From Betaproteobacteria bacterium (GTDB lineage: Bacteria; Pseudomonadota; Gammaproteobacteria; Burkholderiales; Usitatibacteraceae), in contig JAEUMY010000018.1 in NCBI GenBank assembly GCA_016791265.1, positions 62,001 through 126,000 on the forward strand: a stretch of DNA of 64,000 bases. The letters run 5' to 3'. Each line of letters begins with the position of its first letter. The stretch's first letter is position 1. This document shows positions 1 through 8,702 of the stretch, one piece after another. Under the pieces are notes generated by a model, which saw only the letters and a list, made by a program, of their open reading frames with translations, had not been told where the DNA came from and ran no database searches. Position numbers and translations under genes: made by a program.

Positions 1-855
1 GCGGACGCCGCCTACGTGAAATCCATCGAAGACTGGCGCGCCACGGTCGAGAAGAGTCTCAAGCGCGACAATGGCTGGCTCACCCTTGCGGGCCGCTACG
101 TGATGAAGCCTGGCGTGAACACCATCGGCGCCGCGTCCGGCAATGACATTCTGCTGCCCAAAGGGGTCGGCCCTGACAAGCTGGGCCAGGTCATCGTCGA
201 CGGCAAGATGATCGTGCTGAAGCTCGCCGACGGCATCACCATGAAAGGCAAGGAAGGCGAGTTCAAGGGCGAGCGGGTGTTGCTCACCGACTCCTCGAAC
301 CGCGACTGGGTGACACTCGGCCGCATGGCCTTTCATGTCATCGAACGCAAAGGCACCTACGTGCTCCGCCTCGCGGACAACGAGAGCGAGGTGAGAAAGC
401 AGTTCGCCGGACGCACCTGGTATGACGTGAACCGCGCGGTGAAAGTGGCGGCGCGCTTCGTGCCTTATCCGCCCGGCAAGACCATCACCATCGTCGATAT
501 CATCGACGAGCTGCATGACTCGCCGTCACCCGGCTATCTCGAGTTCGAGTTGAACGGCCAGACGATGCGCCTCGACACCGTGGCCGAGCCCGGCGACAAG
601 GAGCTCTTCATCATCCTGAAAGACCAGACCGCCGGCAAAGGCACCTACAACTCCGGCCGCTTCCTGTACGTCGAGTGGCCCGAGGCCGTGCGCAAGTCCG
701 GCGGCCCGGTCACCATCGATTTCAACAAGGTCTACAACCCGCCCTGCGCGTTCAGCGAATTCACCACCTGCCCGCTGCCACCGAAGCAGAATCAGTTGAA
801 GGTGAAGCTGGAAGCGGGCGAGAAGTATCAGGCCAAGAAGTTGGCGATGAACTGA
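1..855 (+). CDS. DUF1684 domain protein, 5' end outside the window
   Basis: The reading frame is open from the first base, so the true start lies upstream; an internal GTG at base 16 is unlikely to be the start. The product carries the hallmarks of DUF1684: a Trp-rich opening (EDWRATVEKSLKRDNGWLTL), a GRMAFHVIER core, the RFVPYPPGKT segment and the very conserved tail FNKVYNPPCAFSEFTTCPLP. The family is widespread in bacteria but has no established biochemical role; members are usually 200-300 residues and often secreted. A signal peptide cannot be judged because the N terminus is missing. It is followed by about 100 bases of spacer and a small membrane-protein gene on the same strand. The family call is firm, the function is unknown. 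Confidence 0.85.
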   Translation, partial: ADAAYVKSIEDWRATVEKSLKRDNGWLTLAGRYVMKPGVNTIGAASGNDILLPKGVGPDKLGQVIVDGKMIVLKLADGITMKGKEGEFKGERVLLTDSSNRDWVTLGRMAFHVIERKGTYVLRLADNESEVRKQFAGRTWYDVNRAVKVAARFVPYPPGKTITIVDIIDELHDSPSPGYLEFELNGQTMRLDTVAEPGDKELFIILKDQTAGKGTYNSGRFLYVEWPEAVRKSGGPVTIDFNKVYNPPCAFSEFTTCPLPPKQNQLKVKLEAGEKYQAKKLAMN

Positions 856-958
856 TGCGTCCTTGAGCGCTCACGACACGTCCGACCCGTTCGTCCCGAG
901 GCATCGAAGGATGAGCGGGCTGCGACGCCGCGATGGATCAAAGGGTGTCTAGCAAACC

Positions 959-1495
959 ATGAAGCCGCCCCGCGATGGGATCAACTGGTGGCCGCTGTAC
1001 ATCGCCTTGCTTGCGGTCGTGGGCTTCGTCGCGTGGAAAGGCTTTTCGGTGGGTGGCAACGCGGTCGCGGGTGTCATGCTTGTTGTTCCGGTATTCGGCT
1101 GGGTCGCGGCACGGCTCCTGATCAACGGCGTCGAAAAACTGGCCCAGGCCAAACGCGCGGCCGAGTGGGCCGATCTCAATGGTGTCCACTACGCCTATGG
1201 CCCGCACGAGCTGCGCGCCATCGAGTTTGACGGGGCGCTGTGGTTCTACGAGCGGGACATCCTGCAGGCTGCGAATATTCGCAGTGACACCCTGACACGC
1301 CTCTTCCCCGCAAGCCAGCGCCGGCCTCTGGAAAACACAAAACTGTTCGTGCTGAACGAAGCAGGCATCGAGCATCTGCTCATGAAGCACCCCGATCAGG
1401 AAGCGAAACGCTTCCTCATGTTCCTTCGCCGCGAGGCTTTCTATCCGTGGAAACGCGCGCACGGCCAGAAGGTCGAAGCCCCGGTTCCGCGCTGA
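959..1495 (+). CDS. Small membrane protein with BRO-N-like C-terminal region
   Basis: The product has 178 residues. Two hydrophobic segments (about 11-28 and 35-56) are followed by a soluble tail. The tail reads WFYERDILQAANI, then FVLNEAGIEHLLMKHPDQEA and KRFLMFLRREAFYPWKR. This order (a W/F-x-x-x-D-I motif, an N-E-x-G-I/L motif, then a K-x-F-x-x-W/L-R-R-E helix) resembles the BRO-N domain of phage antirepressors, here attached to a membrane anchor. The resemblance is by eye only. A perfect GCGAATATTCGC palindrome lies in frame and encodes A-N-I-R. The small gene downstream may be co-transcribed. It could equally be an uncharacterised membrane protein with no DNA-binding role. Confidence 0.7.
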   Translation: MKPPRDGINWWPLYIALLAVVGFVAWKGFSVGGNAVAGVMLVVPVFGWVAARLLINGVEKLAQAKRAAEWADLNGVHYAYGPHELRAIEFDGALWFYERDILQAANIRSDTLTRLFPASQRRPLENTKLFVLNEAGIEHLLMKHPDQEAKRFLMFLRREAFYPWKRAHGQKVEAPVPR

Positions 1496-1519
1496 TCACC
1501 CACAACCCGAGGACACCTC

Positions 1520-1813
1520 ATGCCGACAGACGCCACGCAAGCTCCCGCTCCGCCGCACAAACCTGGCCTGGCCAAGGCCGGCAAGGTGACGCTGATCCTT
1601 TCCGCTGTCATCATCGCCCTGCCGTTCCTGATGCTGCTCGCGGGCATCGTCGGCCAAATGATCTGGCTGGAATTTGCCGATACGTCCAAGCCGCCACCGT
1701 TCATCATCGAGGCACTGCCCTGGTCGCTCGTGTTGGCGCCCCTCACCACGCTTGCCGGCGTAGTGGGCCTGATCGCGGGTGGATTGATGTGGTGGTTCGC
1801 CCGCAGGGGCTGA
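1520..1813 (+). CDS. Small two-helix membrane protein
   Basis: The product is 97 residues with a Pro/Ala-rich cytoplasmic-looking start and two strong hydrophobic segments (about 22-46 and 68-92), ending in a basic FARRG. It begins 24 bases after the preceding gene and has GAGGA about nine bases before its ATG, so it is probably translated from the same transcript. No family was recognised and no function is proposed. Its stop is only 15 bases from the stop of the convergent secreted-protein gene, leaving no room for a separate terminator. Confidence 0.6.
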   Translation: MPTDATQAPAPPHKPGLAKAGKVTLILSAVIIALPFLMLLAGIVGQMIWLEFADTSKPPPFIIEALPWSLVLAPLTTLAGVVGLIAGGLMWWFARRG

Positions 1814-1828
1814 CGGCGCGGCGCCCGA

Positions 1829-2962
1829 TCAGGGGCCGGCTTCGAACGGCAGGCGTTTTCCCGCGCCGATCCACTCGCCGCTGATGCGTTCTCCAATCAC
1901 GCTGAAGCGAATGACTGGCGCCGCCTTGCCCTCTGGCGCCTCCTCGATCAGTTCCCATGTCCCGTCCTTGCGCGGACCGAAGAGGGAGATCGGGCTGCGG
2001 AAGCGATCGTAGAAGTACAGCCCGCCCAGGTTCTGGTCGGCGCCGTACGGCACCCGCAGCATCAGGGTGACGGGCGCTGTGCCCACCTTGCCGAACACGA
2101 CCTGACCAAAGGGTGACACAGGCGCCGGCGCGGCCGGCCCGGCGCCGAGCAGATACTTGCCATAGGCATTCAGATGCGGCGACAGCTCGTTTTCGCCCAG
2201 CGCGTTCCTGAATTCGCCGATTGAATCCAGCGCCTGCATGGCGTGATTGCTGCAGCGGCCGCGCACGAGCATCACCCCGGCGCCCTTGATGCGCAGCTCA
2301 TCCCGATCCAGCGGCGCCTCGTCGCGGACGACCTCGGTGTACAGCGGCAGACAACCCTCGAACATCGTTGCCGCTTCAAGGCTGCTTTCGCGCTCGTCGT
2401 CGGTCTTCGCCTTGCCCGCCTTTGTCTGGGGATTGCCTGCAGCGTTCAGCTTCGCGATCTCCGCCTTGATACGCGCACCGCGCTGGCGCGCCAGCAGCAC
2501 GGCAACGGCCTCGGCACCCGCGGGCGTGAACAGGTCGCCCGCGCGCACCTGACGGCCACTGCCGGCGTCGAACACGAAGCTCCGGGTGAATCCCTCGCAG
2601 TACGCGCCGCAGCCTTCCGCCGTGATGGAGAGCGCCAGCAGGCGCTGATCCGAGCGATCCACCACAAAGCTGATGTCGGAAATGGGCGCCGGGCCATCGT
2701 TGTCGCCACGCTTCTTCGCCTTCAGCCCATCCTGACGCCGCGCCGGGGCGGGCAGTTCCAGGAGATCGAGATACATCGCGTGGTTGATGCGCAACGCGGC
2801 ACGCGCTGCGCCTGCCGCCTTCGCGTCAGCGGGCTCGACATAAGGCATCGTGCCCTGATGCGGCAAAGACTTGACCTGCAGCGGTGACTGCGCCGCAACA
2901 CAAGGGGGGAAAAGCAGCAGAGTGCTAATCAGGAGCGAGCAAAGCGGGTGGCGTGTCGGCAT
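1829..2962 (-). CDS. Secreted protein of unknown function
   Basis: The start was set at the ATG that gives a clean signal peptide (MPTRHPLCSLLISTLLLFPP, cleavage near VAAQ); the frame is open 144 bases further upstream but that extension is low in hydrophobicity and overlaps the promoter region. The mature protein of about 350 residues has two Cys-containing patches (GCGAYCEG and MFEGCLPLY) that may form disulfides in the periplasm, and a C-terminal beta-rich part (GQVVFGKVGTAPVTLMLRV). I do not recognise a family. The gene is divergent from a small membrane-protein gene, and a one-mismatch copy of the GCGAATATTCGC palindrome sits directly before its start codon. Confidence 0.65.
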   Translation of the reverse strand: MPTRHPLCSLLISTLLLFPPCVAAQSPLQVKSLPHQGTMPYVEPADAKAAGAARAALRINHAMYLDLLELPAPARRQDGLKAKKRGDNDGPAPISDISFVVDRSDQRLLALSITAEGCGAYCEGFTRSFVFDAGSGRQVRAGDLFTPAGAEAVAVLLARQRGARIKAEIAKLNAAGNPQTKAGKAKTDDERESSLEAATMFEGCLPLYTEVVRDEAPLDRDELRIKGAGVMLVRGRCSNHAMQALDSIGEFRNALGENELSPHLNAYGKYLLGAGPAAPAPVSPFGQVVFGKVGTAPVTLMLRVPYGADQNLGGLYFYDRFRSPISLFGPRKDGTWELIEEAPEGKAAPVIRFSVIGERISGEWIGAGKRLPFEAGP

Positions 2963-2963
2963 G

Positions 2964-2975
2964 GCGAGTATTCGC
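2964..2975. repeat. One-mismatch copy of the 12-bp palindrome
   Basis: GCGAGTATTCGC differs from the window-wide palindrome by one A-to-G change and lies right before the start codon of the leftward secreted-protein gene. Confidence 0.6.
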
Positions 2976-3185
2976 AGGGAGAAAAGTCGGGAAGATGGAC
3001 GAGGGTGGCGGAATGGTGGGGCAGCGCGCACACTGGCGGCTGTGGCAACTGCGACGGACCGCTTCGTGCTGCCCGTCGTGACCACAGGCATATCATGCCA
3101 CCGCACACCTGCCCGGATCTTTCATGCCTGCGCCACAAGGGTCAGGGCAGCGATACCTACAACAAATCATCAGGGGACCTGCATC

Positions 3186-3386
3186 ATGACCGAAGCCAAC
3201 ACGACCACCAAACCGCCCAAGACCTGGGGTGAGAAAATCGCGACTCTGGGTGCCGCGATGTTCGCCATCTCCATCATCCTCGCCTTCGCTGGCGTCTCCG
3301 GCGCGCTCTTTCACAACATCATGCAATTGGGTGGCATCGCGCTCGGCATCGTCGGCGTGATCATGTGGAAGGTGATCAAGAAATAG
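3186..3386 (+). CDS. Small membrane protein
   Basis: A 66-residue product with a hydrophilic N terminus (MTEANTTTKPPKTWGEKIAT) and two membrane segments rich in Ala, Ile and Gly. The ATG is preceded by GGGGAC at a suitable distance, which supports this start over the much longer upstream extension of the frame. No family was recognised. It is divergent from the secreted-protein gene and convergent with the RND pump gene. Confidence 0.6.
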   Translation: MTEANTTTKPPKTWGEKIATLGAAMFAISIILAFAGVSGALFHNIMQLGGIALGIVGVIMWKVIKK

Positions 3387-3408
3387 CCCCCGTCAGCCGG
3401 GACCGGCA

Positions 3409-3450
3409 GCGCGCCATTGCGAATATTCGCGAATATTCGCGAAGGCGCGC
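3409..3450. terminator. Two overlapping palindromes nested in a longer inverted repeat
   Basis: Two GCGAATATTCGC copies (3419-3430 and 3429-3440) overlap by two bases. They are enclosed by perfect 7-base arms GCGCGCC / GGCGCGC at 3409-3415 and 3444-3450. The structure sits between two convergent genes and can fold on either strand, so it could act as a bidirectional terminator; there is no T-tract. Confidence 0.5.
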
Positions 3451-3455
3451 CCTGT

Positions 3456-6400
3456 TCAGATCGCGCGCGCGTCCGCCTGGCGCATCCAGTTCGGCCGCTT
3501 GTTCCAGAGACGCAGGAACAGTCCCTCGGCGTCATCCACGTAGGTGTAGACCGCCGGCACCACGACCAGGCTAAGCAAAGTCGAAGTCACCAGACCGCCG
3601 ATCACCGCGATGGCCATCGGCGCGCGGAAGCTTGGATCAGCACCGAATCCCAGTGCGATCGGCAGCATGCCGAAGCCCATGGCCAGCGTGGTCATGATGA
3701 TGGGCCGGGCGCGCTTGTGGCAGGCATCGATCAACGCATCCAGCCGCGAGAGACCGTGGTCGCGCCGCGCGACGATGGCGTATTCCACCAGCAGGATCGA
3801 ATTTTTGGTGCAGATACCCATCAGCATGAGCAGGCCGATGAGCGAGGGCATGGAGAACGCCTTGCCCGTGAGCAGCAGCATCACGAAGGCACCACCGATG
3901 GAGAGCGGCAATGCGGCCAGAATGGTGATCGGCTGCAGGAAGTCGCGAAACAGCAGCACCAGCACGGCGTAGATGCACAGCACGCCGATGATCATCGCCA
4001 GCGCGAAACTGGCGAAAAGCTCCTCCATCATCTGCGTGTCGCCCAGCTCAGCCAGCTTCACGCCAGGCGGCAGCGCCTTCAGCGTCGGCAGCGCCAGCGC
4101 CTCGGCATACACCTGGCCGAGTTCGCGCGTGCCCAGCTCGACATCAAACGTGATCTGACGGCTGCGATCCAGACGGTCGATCTGCGCAGGGCCGCTGTTG
4201 ACGCTGACCTCGGCCACCGTGGAAAGCATCACCCCACCCTGTCGGCCAGGCACCTGCAGACGCTGGATGGCATCGAGATCGGCACGCACGTCCTGCGGCA
4301 GCTTCACCCGGATGGGCACTTGCCGATCCGCCAGATTGAACTTGGCGAGATTCTGGTCGTAGTCACCGGCCGTCGCGACCCGGATCGTGTCACCGATGGC
4401 GGCCGTGTTGACGCCCAGTTCCGCCGCTTTGGCAAAGTCCGGACGGATGACGATTTCCGGTCGCACCAGACTGGCCGAGGACGTCACATTGCCCACATCC
4501 TTCAGCGTGCGCAGCTCGCGTTCCAGTTGCCGCGCGGTCGTCAGCAGCAAGGCCGGATCCTCGCTCTGCAGCACCAGCTGCATCTTGGCGCCGATATCCT
4601 GCGGTCCGACGGTGATGCGTACACCCGGCTGGTCGGCCAGCGCCTTGCGAATATTCACTTCCACTTCCTGCTGGTTCAGCTTGCGTTCCTCGCGCCGGGT
4701 GAGCGTGACCGACAGCGCTGCCTTGCGCGCCTCGGGCGGCACGCCGATGGCGAACACATCGCCGGTCACCCCGCCACCCACGGAACTCAGCACGTGCTTC
4801 ACGTCCGGCACCTGCAGCGCGGCCAGGCGTGCGCGCTCGGCCGCCTCCCACGTGTCCTTCAACGTGCTGCCGGGCGGCAGCTCGACATTGATGAGGGTGC
4901 TGGCGCGATCGGCAGGCGGCACGAAGCCGGTCGGCAACAACGGAATCAGCGAGAGCGAACCCGCAAAGAACAGGAGTGCGCCGATGGCCGTGACATGGCG
5001 ATGCCGCACACACCAGTCGACCGCCCTGAGGTAACGCTGCATCAGCGGCCCATCCTTTTCTTTCTTCAGTTCCGCAACCGGGCGATCCTTGAGCAGATAC
5101 GCCGCCATCATGGGCGTCAGCATGCGCGCCACGACCAGCGAGGCAAAGATGGCGAACACCGCCGTCCAGCCGAACTGCTTGAAAAACTTGCCGGCGATGC
5201 CAGACATGAAGGCGGTGGGCAGGAAGACCGCAATGAGCGCGAAGGTCGTGGCGATGACTGCGAGCCCGATCTCGTCGGCCGCCTCCATCGCGGCCTGGAA
5301 CGGTGTCTTGCCCATGCGCATGTGGCGCATGATGTTTTCGATTTCGACGATCGCGTCATCGACCAGGATGCCCACCACCAGCGCCAGCGCCAGCAGGGTC
5401 ACGGTATTCAGGGTGAAGCCGAAGTAGTACATGCCGACGAAGGTCGGGATCACCGAGAGCGGCAGCGCGGCCGCCGAGACCAGCGTGGCGCGCCACTCGC
5501 GCAGGAAGAACCACACCACGATCACTGCGAGAATCGCCCCCTCGTAAAGCAGGATCATCGAACCGTCGAAGTTCTCCTGCACCGGCCAGACGCCATCCAG
5601 CGCCTCGACGAAACGCATTTCCGGATGGGCAGTGCGCAGTTCCTCGACGGCCTTGCGCACGCCCTTGGCCACTTCGATTTCGCTGGCACCCTTCGACCGG
5701 GTGATCTCGAACGCCACCACCGGCACGCCATCCAGCAGTGCCACGGCACGGCGCTCCGCGATGGTGTCGCTCACCGTGGCGACCTGATCCAGGCGCAGTC
5801 GCCGGCCATCGGCCAGCGCGAGGCTCATGCCCGCCAATTCCTCGACACTGGCCACGGTGGCAATGGTGCGCACGGCCTGCTCCGCGCCGCCGACATCACC
5901 GCGGCCGCCGGGTGATTCCAGCTGCGTGCGCCGAAGCGCCTGCGACACATCGGCCGCCGTCGCCCCCAGCGCCTGCATCTTCTGCGGGTCAAGCACGACC
6001 TGCACCTCGCGGGTCACGCCGCCGAGACGTCCCACCTTGCCCACGCCGGGCACAGCCAGCATGCGCTTGGTCACGGCGTTGTCGATGAACCAGGAGACAG
6101 CTTCCTCATCCACCCTTCCCGGCTGCGCCGAGGCGACCGTGTAGGTGAGGATCGGCTTGCCCGTCGTGGCCGCCTTGGTCACAACCGGGTCGCGCATGTC
6201 GGCGGGCAGATCGGCGCGCACCTGGCTCACCGCATCGCGCACCTCGTTGGTGGCTTCGGATGCGTTCTTCTCCAGGACAAACTCGACCATGATGTTGGCC
6301 GTGCCGTCGAGGATGTTGGTGTAGATGTGCTTCACCCCCTGCAGCGTCGCGACCGAGTTCTCGATCTTGCGCGCGACTTCCGTCTCCAGCTGCGCCGGCG

Positions 6401-6566
6401 CCGCTCCCGGCAGCGACGCGCTGATGGTCACCATCGGCAACTCGATGTCGGGGAAATCCTGGATGCCGGTCATCCTGAACGTGACCAGGCCCGCGAAGGT
6501 GAGCAGGATGAAAAAGACGATGGACGGAATCGGATTCCGGATGGACCAGCTCGAGACGTTGAACAT
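3456..6566 (-). CDS. RND efflux pump, inner-membrane transporter (HAE1/AcrB-like)
   Basis: The product has 1036 residues, close to AcrB length. It would sit in the inner membrane and use the proton gradient to export hydrophobic compounds through a periplasmic adaptor and an outer-membrane channel. Visible hallmarks are the N-terminal helix NPIPSIVFFILLTFAG, the porter-domain start DFPDIELPMVTISASLPGAA, and the two intramembrane Asp of TM4 in LVVGILVDDAIVEIENIM near residue 400. The C-terminal half ends with GICTKNSILLVEYA and VVPAVYTYVDD. The start was chosen at MFNVSSWSIRNPIPS because upstream in-frame sequence overlaps the adaptor gene. It lies four bases after the adaptor gene; no outer-membrane factor gene is in the operon, so TolC-type export must use one encoded elsewhere. 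A one-mismatch palindrome lies inside. Confidence 0.95.
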   Translation of the reverse strand: MFNVSSWSIRNPIPSIVFFILLTFAGLVTFRMTGIQDFPDIELPMVTISASLPGAAPAQLETEVARKIENSVATLQGVKHIYTNILDGTANIMVEFVLEKNASEATNEVRDAVSQVRADLPADMRDPVVTKAATTGKPILTYTVASAQPGRVDEEAVSWFIDNAVTKRMLAVPGVGKVGRLGGVTREVQVVLDPQKMQALGATAADVSQALRRTQLESPGGRGDVGGAEQAVRTIATVASVEELAGMSLALADGRRLRLDQVATVSDTIAERRAVALLDGVPVVAFEITRSKGASEIEVAKGVRKAVEELRTAHPEMRFVEALDGVWPVQENFDGSMILLYEGAILAVIVVWFFLREWRATLVSAAALPLSVIPTFVGMYYFGFTLNTVTLLALALVVGILVDDAIVEIENIMRHMRMGKTPFQAAMEAADEIGLAVIATTFALIAVFLPTAFMSGIAGKFFKQFGWTAVFAIFASLVVARMLTPMMAAYLLKDRPVAELKKEKDGPLMQRYLRAVDWCVRHRHVTAIGALLFFAGSLSLIPLLPTGFVPPADRASTLINVELPPGSTLKDTWEAAERARLAALQVPDVKHVLSSVGGGVTGDVFAIGVPPEARKAALSVTLTRREERKLNQQEVEVNIRKALADQPGVRITVGPQDIGAKMQLVLQSEDPALLLTTARQLERELRTLKDVGNVTSSASLVRPEIVIRPDFAKAAELGVNTAAIGDTIRVATAGDYDQNLAKFNLADRQVPIRVKLPQDVRADLDAIQRLQVPGRQGGVMLSTVAEVSVNSGPAQIDRLDRSRQITFDVELGTRELGQVYAEALALPTLKALPPGVKLAELGDTQMMEELFASFALAMIIGVLCIYAVLVLLFRDFLQPITILAALPLSIGGAFVMLLLTGKAFSMPSLIGLLMLMGICTKNSILLVEYAIVARRDHGLSRLDALIDACHKRARPIIMTTLAMGFGMLPIALGFGADPSFRAPMAIAVIGGLVTSTLLSLVVVPAVYTYVDDAEGLFLRLWNKRPNWMRQADARAI

Positions 6567-6570
6567 GGTC

Positions 6571-7704
6571 TTACTTCTTGGCCGGGGCCGACGCATTGGC
6601 GGCGGCAGGTTTCGCGGCACTCACCGCCACCAGATCGCCGTCATTCAGAAAACCCGCACCGGCGGCCACCACCGCCTGATCAGCCTTCAGGCCCTGCACG
6701 ATCTCCACGCGATCGCTGTTGCGCCGCCCTGTCGTCACCCGGATACGGGTCACGCGACTGTCAGCGCCGACAGTGAACACGTAGCTGAAGCCGTCGCGCA
6801 CGACCACCGCCTGCTGCGGCACGGTGAGCGCACCGGCGCTACCCAGCTCGAAGTCGCCCTTCACGTACATGCCGGCGCGCGCCGAACCCCGCTCGATGAG
6901 ATCGGCGTAGACGAGACCGTTCCGCGTCTTCTCGTCAATGGTGGGCGCGACCTGGCGCACGCGGCCCATGGCCTTGCCCGCCACACCATTGCCGGGCAGC
7001 GTCAGCGTCACGCGCTGTCCCGGTCTCACCCGGGTCAGGTCGGCGGCGGCCACTTCGCCGCGCCACTCCAGGCGACCATCGCGGATCAAGCGGAACAGCT
7101 CCTGTCCCGGCTGCGCCACCGCGCCCAGCGTCGCCATGCGCGCCGAGATCACGCCGTCGTCGGGCGCCACGACCTGGGTGTGCTTCAAGCGAATATTCGC
7201 GGCGGTGAGCGCGGCGCGCGCCGACATCAGCCGCGCGTCCGCCGTGCGCGCGGCGTTGAGATATTGCTCGATCTGCTGCTTGGACAACGCGCCGCTGTCC
7301 GCGAGGCTTCTTGCGCGCGCGGCGTTGGCGGCGGCTTCGTCCCGCGCGGCCTCCGCCTCGGCGACGGCGGCCTTTTGCTGCGCGACCTCGGTCTCGACCG
7401 TGTCGGCCATGAAGCTCGCCAGCACCTGGCCGGCTTTCACCACATCGCCGACATTGACCCGCACGTCATTGAGACGCAGACCATTCACCTCGGCCCCGAT
7501 GAGGGTCTCCTGCCAGGCGGCGAGGGCGCCGTTGGCCGAGAGCGTCACCGGCAGGTCGGATTGCAGTGGCGTGACGACGGCGACGGTGAGCGCCGGTTTC
7601 GCGGGCGCGGCGGCCTTCTTGTCCTGTGCGAGCGCGGCGGAAATCAGGAGCGCGGCCAGGGCCGGCAGCGCGCCAAAGAGGATGCGGGTTGAAAGGGATT
7701 TCAT
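6571..7704 (-). CDS. RND efflux periplasmic adaptor (membrane fusion protein)
   Basis: The product has 377 residues with a signal peptide (MKSLSTRILFGALPALAALL...ALAQ). It bridges the inner-membrane pump and an outer-membrane channel. The order of domains is typical: a first lipoyl half (LSANGALAAWQETLIGAEVN), a coiled-coil hairpin rich in Ala and Glu (about residues 90-160), a second lipoyl half (VVAPDDGVISARMATLGAVA), a beta-barrel and a membrane-proximal end. A GCGAATATTCGC copy encodes A-N-I-R at the end of the hairpin. The gene lies between tetR and the pump gene with spacers of 29 and 4 bases, so the three form an operon. Confidence 0.93.
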   Translation of the reverse strand: MKSLSTRILFGALPALAALLISAALAQDKKAAAPAKPALTVAVVTPLQSDLPVTLSANGALAAWQETLIGAEVNGLRLNDVRVNVGDVVKAGQVLASFMADTVETEVAQQKAAVAEAEAARDEAAANAARARSLADSGALSKQQIEQYLNAARTADARLMSARAALTAANIRLKHTQVVAPDDGVISARMATLGAVAQPGQELFRLIRDGRLEWRGEVAAADLTRVRPGQRVTLTLPGNGVAGKAMGRVRQVAPTIDEKTRNGLVYADLIERGSARAGMYVKGDFELGSAGALTVPQQAVVVRDGFSYVFTVGADSRVTRIRVTTGRRNSDRVEIVQGLKADQAVVAAGAGFLNDGDLVAVSAAKPAAANASAPAKK

Positions 7705-7733
7705 GGTGAGTGAGGTTGTGAGTAGAAGAAAAA

Positions 7734-8483
7734 TTATTCGGGCTTGCCCGGCTTGCGGGCGTTGGCCAACGGGGTGGACTTGGCCGACTTCCGCTTGCGC
7801 GTCGGCGGCATAGTGACGAGCAGCCGATCCAGCGCGCGGCCGATGACGCGTTGCGCGCGCCCGAGCGAGGCATCGGTGCTTTCGCCGAGATCCATCTGGA
7901 TGGCACCGACAAACGTGGCGTGCAGGGTCTCGATGTCTTCCAGCGTCACCGCGAGGCCCAGCCTGCCGAGATCGGTCAGGAGCCTCAAGCGAATCTGCTC
8001 GTCGAACGCCGCCAGCCAAGGTTTGATGCTCGCGTCTTCGTCGGACGCGGCGATGAGCGCATTCATCAAGCGCGCCCAGCGGCGGTCGGTGATGTCGGCG
8101 TTCAATGTGACGCGCAAGTTGTCCGGGGTGACCCGGCCCGCGTCGATGCCTTGGGTGATCTGGTTGAACATGGCCTCGCAACCGAACGCGGCGGCTTCGC
8201 GCAGCAAATCGTTGCGCGTCGGAAAGTAGTAGGTGAGATGGCTCTGGCGAACGCCCGCCTTCTCGCACACGCGCTGCTGGGTCAACGATGCGAAACCCTC
8301 CTCGAACAGCACCGACACGGCGGCGAAGAGAATGCGCTCGCAGGTCGAGGCGGGAACGGGCAGCCCGGCCAGCGCGTCGGGCACGGTGAGCACCGTCGCC
8401 GGCGCGCGGGCCTTGGCGCGGGTGGAGTGCAGGGCGGAGGGCAGGGCAGAGAGACGCGAAGATGGACGAGATCGGGTGACCAT
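7734..8483 (-). CDS. TetR-family repressor of the RND efflux operon
   Basis: The product has 249 residues. The N-terminal TetR helix-turn-helix is visible as RILFAAVSVLFEEGFASLTQ followed by RVCEKAGVRQSHLTYYFPTR, where the Y-Y-F-P turn is diagnostic. The rest is a ligand-binding domain with no recognisable specificity, and a basic tail (RKRKSAKSTP) that is unusual. About 40 residues precede the HTH, so translation could begin later. It is first in the tetR-adaptor-pump operon. A near-consensus promoter whose -35 region overlaps an inverted repeat lies upstream, fitting autoregulation with the efflux genes induced by the ligand. Confidence 0.9.
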   Translation of the reverse strand: MVTRSRPSSRLSALPSALHSTRAKARAPATVLTVPDALAGLPVPASTCERILFAAVSVLFEEGFASLTQQRVCEKAGVRQSHLTYYFPTRNDLLREAAAFGCEAMFNQITQGIDAGRVTPDNLRVTLNADITDRRWARLMNALIAASDEDASIKPWLAAFDEQIRLRLLTDLGRLGLAVTLEDIETLHATFVGAIQMDLGESTDASLGRAQRVIGRALDRLLVTMPPTRKRKSAKSTPLANARKPGKPE

Positions 8484-8548
8484 GACGAAAGCGCGGGGCG
8501 CGACGATGGACCCACCTCCAACCGACGGGAGGTCCGCATGACGCCGCG

Positions 8549-8578
8549 ATCATACCAGCCGTTTGGTTAAATTACCAA
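8549..8578 (-). promoter_or_regulatory. Promoter of the tetR-RND operon with overlapping operator
   Basis: Read leftward, a -35 of TTGGTA and a -10 of TATGAT are separated by 18 bases. The -35 is part of an inverted repeat at 8563-8578, TTGGT and ACCAA arms with a six-base centre. A TetR dimer bound there would block RNA polymerase. Assignment of this site to this TetR protein is inferred from position. Confidence 0.6.
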
Positions 8579-8666
8579 GACAGGGGACTGCGCCGATGGC
8601 GAACCGTCTTCGTCCGCCCTCGGCCCGCGCCCCACTCGTCCACGGCGGCGCCCGACATTCGTGACT

Positions 8667-8697
8667 TACAATGCCTCGCCCGCGCACTCTCAGGACG
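8667..8697 (+). promoter_or_regulatory. -10 element and ribosome-binding site of the MscS gene
   Basis: TACAAT (8667-8672) is a good -10 box, although no clear -35 is seen 17 bases before it. AGGACG at 8692-8697 lies six bases before the GTG at 8703. Together they argue that translation starts at 8703 and not at the in-frame GTG at 8661. Confidence 0.5.
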
Positions 8698-8702
8698 TTT
8701 CC

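Noticed and set aside
3417..5915. An 832-codon rightward open frame opposite the RND pump gene
   Set aside because: It has a His/Arg/Gln-rich composition typical of the antisense of a GC-rich gene and overlaps a convincing RND gene.
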